This document shows, in pieces, positions 6,769-9,758 of a stretch of DNA of 9,758 nucleotides. Origin of the DNA: an uncultured Spirochaetaceae bacterium (GTDB lineage: Bacteria > Spirochaetota > Spirochaetia > Sphaerochaetales > Sphaerochaetaceae); assembly GCA_946414625.1 (NCBI GenBank), contig CAMKPI010000052.1, positions 1 through 9,758 of the forward strand, in the 5' to 3' direction. The notes beneath the pieces were generated by a model. It ran no database searches. It saw nothing but the letters and a program-made list of their open reading frames with translations, and was not told where the DNA came from. A program made the position numbers and the translations under genes. Numbering within the stretch: the first letter of the stretch is position 1; each line of letters opens with the position of its first letter.

Positions 6769-6866
6769 TCAGAATCCAGACAATCTCCGGAATCTGCACA
6801 TCCTCAGAATCCGCACCGACTCCGGAATCCGCTCGTTCTCTCGCCTGAGCCCTGAGCGCGGAATCC
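6769..6866. repeat. Phased GAATCC motif, about 18-bp period
   Basis: GAATCC/T occurs at 6772, 6790, 6807, 6825 and 6861, giving steps of 18, 17, 18 and 36. A 35-base unit (6769-6803) is repeated at 6804-6838 with about two thirds identity. The stretch lies in the untranslated gap between converging genes. It looks like a simple intergenic tandem repeat in decay. I know of no function. Confidence 0.5.
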
Positions 6867-6907
6867 TATCGGGGAAAACCGCGTCCTTTTTTGAATTGCA
6901 GAGTCTT

Positions 6908-7312
6908 TCAACGCGTCTCCAGAAGCGCCCGAACTTTATCCATCTCGCCTTCCGAGTATTCACAATGGGCGAGTTTGAAGCCTTTGCCATCGTTATCGTA
7001 GCGAGGAATCACGTGAATGTGGAGATGGGGCACCTCCTGACCGCTTGCAGGGTCGTTGTTGATCATGATGTTCGAGCCGTCGCAACCAAACGCCTCGCGC
7101 ATCTTTGCTTCGATTTTCTTTGCCACCAGAATCATGTGCGAGAGCGTGGCATCCGGGCATTCTCCGATATTCCTGTATGGCTCGTTTGAAATGACAAGCG
7201 CATGACCCTTGTTCACCGGATTGATATCGAGTATGGAGTAGCACAGCTCGTCCGACCAGATTTTCTTTGATGGGATCTTTCCGTCCCTGATTTTTGTGAA
7301 TAGTGTTTCCAT
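6908..7312 (-). CDS. HIT-family nucleotide hydrolase/transferase
   Basis: 134 residues, the usual size of a single-domain HIT (HINT/Fhit-like) protein, which hydrolyses nucleoside phosphoramidates or dinucleotides by a nucleotidyl-His intermediate. The triad HLHIHVIPR is at 96-104, with His98 the expected nucleophile. NPVNKGHALVISN (31-43) and NIMINNDPASGQEVPH (81-96) are the flanking conserved stretches. The zinc CxxC of many HINT-type proteins (CIFC) is absent: the matching N-terminal part reads LFTK. Its transcript converges on rnfB and it diverges from the aminopeptidase gene. No ribosome binding site is visible before the ATG. The physiological substrate cannot be told from sequence. Confidence 0.93.
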   Translation of the reverse strand: METLFTKIRDGKIPSKKIWSDELCYSILDINPVNKGHALVISNEPYRNIGECPDATLSHMILVAKKIEAKMREAFGCDGSNIMINNDPASGQEVPHLHIHVIPRYDNDGKGFKLAHCEYSEGEMDKVRALLETR

Positions 7313-7318
7313 GCGGCG

Positions 7319-7355
7319 ATTCTACCATAATACAATGTTGCAATAAAAGGGTAAA
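7319..7355 (-). promoter_or_regulatory. Promoter of the HIT gene, placed almost at its start codon
   Basis: On the minus strand TTTACC (7350-7355) and TATTAT (7327-7332) are 17 bases apart, which would start transcription about seven bases before the ATG. A second -10-like TAGAAT (7319-7324) lies exactly six bases before the ATG and would start at the ATG itself. No purine-rich ribosome binding site is present. Both readings give a leaderless or nearly leaderless mRNA. Confidence 0.45.
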
Positions 7356-7440
7356 AACGCAAAAATAATCTGAGAGCGGGCGGAGAGATGGTTTTTCAGC
7401 TGTGCTCAGACATTCTTTTTTCTCGGCGTTTGGAGGGTTT

Positions 7441-8850
7441 ATGCAGAGCTTGATAGAGGATTATAAGGCATTTTTGGACGGTGGAAAAACCGAGCGCAGG
7501 TGTGTGATGGAAGTGCTTGAAGCGGCGGAAAAGGCAGGCTATAAGGATATTTCCAAAACGAAGACGCTGAAAGCCGGAAGCAAGGTATACTACCAGAAGA
7601 TGGGCAAATCGGTAATTTTGTTCAACATCGGAAAAGATCGTTTCGACGATGGGATGAATATTCTGGGCGCACACATTGATTCGCCGAGGCTTGACGCAAA
7701 GCAGAATCCTGTCTATGAGAAGGATGGTCTGGTTTACCTTAACACGCATTACTATGGCGGTATCAAGAAGTATCAGTGGGTGACAATCCCATTATCCCTT
7801 TGCGGGGTGGTGGTAAAACGCGACGGAACAGTCGTAGAAGTGTGCGTGGGCGACGAGCCGGACGATCCTGTGTTCTGCATTTCCGACATTCTGATTCATT
7901 GCGCGGGTGAGCAGATGAAGAAGATTGCCAGCGAGTTCATCGAGGGCGAGAAGCTTGATGTGATAATCGGAAGCGGCGAGCATGAGAATGAATTCAGGCG
8001 GGAATCAAAAAAAAGCAAGGCCAGGAAGGATGCTCTGAAGGACGGCGGAGAGGATTGTGAAGATTCAAAGGAAGCCCGGAATCAGGTAAAGAAGAATGTC
8101 CTCTCCATCCTTTCGGAGAAATACGGTTTCAGCGAAGCGGATCTTCAGTCTGCCGAGATCGAAGTGGTTCCGGCTGGACGCGCAAGGTACATGGGTTTCG
8201 ACAAGAGTCTCATTCTTGCATACGGCCAGGACGACAGGTCTTGCGCGTTTGCGTCTCTTCGCGCAATGCTGGACTCAAAGGCGTCGGGACGGACACTATG
8301 CTGCATACTCACGGACAAGGAGGAGATAGGCTCCTACGGAGCCACGGGAATGGACAGTCATCTTCTGGACAACGCCGTTGCTGAGGTTGTGGCAAGGCTT
8401 CCTGAAAGTCTCGCCGGGAACGGAGAGCTGTCCGTCCGCCGCGCTCTGGCTAATTCCTTCATGCTGTCCAGCGATGTGAACGCCGCATTCGACCCGCTTA
8501 ACGACAATCTTTACGACAGGCAGAACTCGTCTTTCCTGGGAGGAGGCCTTGTGTTCAACAAATATACCGGGAGCCGTGGTAAGAGCGGCGCAAGCGACGC
8601 CAATCCGGAGTATATAGCGCAGATTCGCAGCGTTCTTGACAAGGCGGACGTGAGGTATCAGTTTGCTGAGCTGGCAAAGGTGGATGTGGGCGGCGGCGGA
8701 ACGATTGCCCACTACGCGGCAGCGTTTGGAATGCAGGTGATAGACGCAGGGGTTGCGGTGCTTTCAATGCATGCTCCGTGGGAGATTACAAGTGCTTTTG
8801 ATATAGCCGAGGCATACAAGGGTTACAAGGCGTTTCTGACGCTGCGCTGA
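7441..8850 (+). CDS. M18-family metallo-aminopeptidase
   Basis: 469 residues from the ATG at 7441. M18 enzymes are cytoplasmic, two-metal, multimeric aminopeptidases that remove N-terminal residues (often Asp/Glu) in peptide turnover. Metal and catalytic motifs are GAHIDSPRLD (His78, Asp80), GQDDRS (Asp265), TDKEEIGS (Glu294/Glu295), SSDVNAAFDP (Asp345) and MHAPWE (His444). A lysine/glutamate-rich stretch at about 175-225 is inserted before the second half, as in clostridial-length members. A GTG in frame at 7402 would add 13 residues, but it has no ribosome binding site, and TGGAGGG sits five to six bases before 7441, so the later start is preferred. The gene stands alone, divergent from the HIT gene. 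A weak hairpin overlaps its stop. Confidence 0.95.
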   Translation: MQSLIEDYKAFLDGGKTERRCVMEVLEAAEKAGYKDISKTKTLKAGSKVYYQKMGKSVILFNIGKDRFDDGMNILGAHIDSPRLDAKQNPVYEKDGLVYLNTHYYGGIKKYQWVTIPLSLCGVVVKRDGTVVEVCVGDEPDDPVFCISDILIHCAGEQMKKIASEFIEGEKLDVIIGSGEHENEFRRESKKSKARKDALKDGGEDCEDSKEARNQVKKNVLSILSEKYGFSEADLQSAEIEVVPAGRARYMGFDKSLILAYGQDDRSCAFASLRAMLDSKASGRTLCCILTDKEEIGSYGATGMDSHLLDNAVAEVVARLPESLAGNGELSVRRALANSFMLSSDVNAAFDPLNDNLYDRQNSSFLGGGLVFNKYTGSRGKSGASDANPEYIAQIRSVLDKADVRYQFAELAKVDVGGGGTIAHYAAAFGMQVIDAGVAVLSMHAPWEITSAFDIAEAYKGYKAFLTLR

Positions 8851-8905
8851 GAGCGTACCTCTGGCAGCATAGAGCATAGAGTGAGAATTATCTGTTTAAG
8901 AAGCC

Positions 8906-8945
8906 GGACTGTGACGTTTCAGGCAGGGCTGTGATGTTTCAGACC
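8906..8945. repeat. Two-copy 20-bp tandem repeat
   Basis: 8906-8925 and 8926-8945 share the core CTGTGAYGTTTCAG at an exact 20-base step. A third, weaker echo (gcgacaaaacagtgac) follows. It lies about 55 bases after the aminopeptidase stop. Confidence 0.5.
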
Positions 8946-8982
8946 GGGCGGCGACAAAACAGTGACAAAATGGTGATGACTT

Positions 8983-9012
8983 CAGGTGGGCGGTGCATGC
9001 GCCGCCCACCTG
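8983..9012. terminator. Perfect 11-bp inverted repeat after the aminopeptidase gene
   Basis: CAGGTGGGCGG (8983-8993) pairs perfectly with CCGCCCACCTG (9002-9012) over an eight-base spacer, TGCATGCG. There is no T-tract behind it. It shares its GGGCGG...GC-rich centre...CCGCCC design with the inverted repeat after rnfB (6721-6750). It is probably a 3'-end or termination structure of the 7441-8850 transcript. Confidence 0.5.
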
Positions 9013-9162
9013 TGCTCTCCAGAATGGGTCCTTTCGGAGCAACGTTCAAGCGTATGGGCGGCGCACGCGATGCCTGCCTCCGCTCACCTGAAAGAGCCAT
9101 CTGAATGAGCAAGATCAGGGTCCGCCGCCGAAATACCGGTCGACTTGATTTTGGCGGGAGCC

Positions 9163-9319
9163 TGTTTGGGCGCGAAGTATGAAGCGCGTCTCGACACACC
9201 ATCAGTCCAGGTCTGAGACACAGGAAATGTTTGGGCGCATGGTATGACCGCGCGACACCGGTGATATACTCTTCCCAAACATTTCGCTAATGTTCGGACG
9301 CGTGGTATGACCGCGGGCG
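9163..9319. repeat. Three-copy degenerate repeat with a 12-bp inverted repeat
   Basis: Copies at 9163-9190, 9228-9256 and 9291-9319 follow the pattern TGTTTGGGCGCATGGTATGA then CCGCG; copies 2 and 3 are closest, copy 1 most diverged. In addition GAAATGTTTGGG (9224-9235, overlapping the start of copy 2) has a perfect inverted partner CCCAAACATTTC at 9274-9285, which could form a hairpin with a 38-base loop holding the rest of copy 2. It may be a decayed palindromic element or a family of intergenic repeats. Confidence 0.55.
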
Positions 9320-9399
9320 GATTCGGGACTTGATCCCGGTGTGAATGTGATTCATATGCCGTCTGCAGCATTTTTTTTACAGTCCCGTGAACTATTTTC

Positions 9400-9445
9400 T
9401 TGCAAATATCAAAAAAATGTGTTATTTTCTAGCGACTTTTATAAT
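9400..9445 (+). promoter_or_regulatory. Promoter region for fusA and its leader RNA
   Basis: Two readings are possible. TTGCAA (9400-9405) and TATTTT (9423-9428), 17 bases apart, would start transcription near 9435 and include the whole foldable RNA. A perfect TATAAT at 9440-9445 has no good -35 and would start near 9452, cutting off the 5' arm of the closing stem. The AT-rich stretch 9366-9428 supports a promoter here. Start-site mapping would decide between the two. Confidence 0.45.
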
Positions 9446-9552
9446 TCCGGCGGGTTTGTGCTGTGGTAACGACGGCGGTGCGCCTAAGGGAGGGACTCAA
9501 TAGAGTCTTTCCTGTGGAAAGCCGCATCCGGACGGAATTATCTTGTCTTTTT
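9441..9552 (+). ncRNA. Candidate structured RNA in the fusA leader
   Basis: ATAATTCCG (9441-9449) and CGGAATTAT (9533-9541) form a perfect 9-bp closing stem. It is continued by GCGG/CCGC (9450-9453 with 9522-9525). Inside are a small GGCG/CGCC hairpin (9474-9484) and an 11-bp hairpin, GGGAGGGACTC with GAGTCTTTCCT, around an AATA loop (9488-9513). The closing stem is followed by a U-rich stretch (9542-9552), so the whole could act as a terminator or a separate small RNA. I do not recognise it as SRP RNA, 6S RNA, a tRNA or a riboswitch class I know. It may be an fusA leader element or an independent RNA. Confidence 0.4.
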
Positions 9553-9665
9553 CGATCAAAACGATTGTCCATCAGGGCGATTGATCAGATTTTGAGACCA
9601 GAACGAATTTAAATGTGGCAGAGTCAGGCAACAGAACTTGCCATAGGGAAAACCAGAGGGGAAAA

Positions 9666-9758
9666 ATGGCTGAATTGTCAAAAATGAGAAACATCGGAAT
9701 CAGCGCCCATATCGACAGTGGAAAGACTACGCTGTCTGAGCGCATTCTGTTCTATTGT
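9666..9758 (+). CDS. fusA: Elongation factor G, N-terminal 31 codons (cut by window edge)
   Basis: MAELSKMRNIGISAHIDSGK is the start of EF-G, the GTPase that moves tRNA and mRNA through the ribosome; AHIDSGKTT is its P-loop (G1). AGAGGGG stands five bases before the ATG. The form NIGISAHIDSGKTTL, rather than NIGIxAHIDAGKTTT of the common bacterial fusA, is what I associate with mitochondrial-type EF-G1 and the spirochaete/planctomycete (spd) group. It stands after a long non-coding leader, with no ribosomal-protein genes of the str operon directly upstream. Only the first motif is visible, so the subfamily call is tentative. Confidence 0.93.
   Translation, partial: MAELSKMRNIGISAHIDSGKTTLSERILFYC

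Larger units (their letters stand above)
8851..9665. other. Intergenic region between the aminopeptidase gene and fusA
   Basis: An 815-base gap without a supportable gene. Minus-strand frames of 87 and 95 codons exist but run through the repeats and have no recognisable domain or ribosome binding site. Its content is listed separately: a 20-bp tandem repeat, a long hairpin, a three-copy repeat with an inverted repeat, two promoter candidates and a foldable RNA. The left part appears to be repeat-rich non-coding sequence, the right part (from about 9395) the fusA promoter and leader. Confidence 0.7.

Noticed and set aside
6689..7189. 166-codon plus-strand frame antisense to the HIT gene
   Set aside because: It is a shadow of the HIT gene, crosses the inverted repeat after rnfB and has no recognisable domain; HIT on the other strand has complete catalytic motifs.
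7402..7440. GTG start giving 13 extra residues to the aminopeptidase
   Set aside because: No ribosome binding site and a poor extension sequence; the ATG at 7441 has TGGAGGG at the right distance.
9163..9319. CRISPR array
   Set aside because: Only three diverged units with unequal steps (65 and 63 bases), an internal inverted repeat spanning one unit, and no cas genes in the window.
8939..9371. Two overlapping minus-strand frames (87 and 95 codons) in the gap before fusA
   Set aside because: Their residues follow the repeats, they overlap each other in different frames, and no start context or domain supports them.
9441..9552. SRP RNA, 6S RNA or tRNA in the fusA leader
   Set aside because: There is no GGAA-loop SRP domain, no T-arm GTTCGAATC, and the region is too short for 6S RNA with its central bubble. 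It is kept only as an unclassified RNA candidate.

Overview
The window looks like a chromosomal segment of an anaerobic or fermentative Gram-negative-type bacterium. It carries a complete six-gene Rnf (ferredoxin:NAD+ oxidoreductase) operon in the order rnfC-D-G-E-A-B. The EF-G start at the right edge is of the NIGISAHIDSGKTTL type, which I associate with the mitochondrial/spirochaete-planctomycete EF-G subfamily rather than the usual NIGIxAHIDAGKTTT type. With mid-range base composition and many degenerate intergenic repeats, this points towards the PVC group (Lentisphaerae/Kiritimatiellota-like), a spirochaete or a planctomycete. That placement is inference.

Layout: (1) 1-914, minus strand: N-terminal two thirds of an ABC-F ATPase, cut by the window edge. 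(2) 915-1547: a 633-base gap with divergent promoters, a degenerate repeat, a hairpin/T-tract element and a repeat-bearing rnf leader. (3) 1548-6696, plus strand: rnfCDGEAB, tightly packed with ATGA overlaps at D/G, G/E and E/A, closed by a perfect 14-bp inverted repeat. (4) 6751-6907: short gap between converging genes with GAATCC motifs phased at about 18 bp. (5) 6908-7312, minus: HIT-family hydrolase whose promoter sits almost on its start codon. (6) 7441-8850, plus: M18 metallo-aminopeptidase. (7) 8851-9665: an 815-base gap with a 20-bp tandem repeat, a long hairpin, a three-copy repeat with a 12-bp inverted repeat, promoter candidates, and a roughly 100-nt foldable RNA in the leader of the next gene. 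(8) 9666-9758: first 31 codons of fusA (EF-G).

How the genes work together: Rnf is a membrane redox pump. It couples electron flow between reduced ferredoxin and NAD+ to Na+ or H+ transport. RnfB and RnfC carry Fe-S clusters and, in RnfC, flavin and the NAD site. RnfD and RnfG normally carry covalent FMN, and RnfA/RnfE form the membrane core. The flavin transferase ApbE that would load FMN is not in this window.

The most notable signals are inside this otherwise standard operon. RnfB has lost three of the four ligands of exactly one C-terminal [4Fe-4S] cluster while keeping all four ligands of its partner. RnfD and RnfG both carry Ser where the FMN-accepting Thr is usual (SGAS instead of SGAT), and in RnfG the usual upstream Asp is displaced. 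I found no wholly new multi-gene system. The candidates for something undescribed are the variant Rnf, the fusA leader RNA and the intergenic repeat families.
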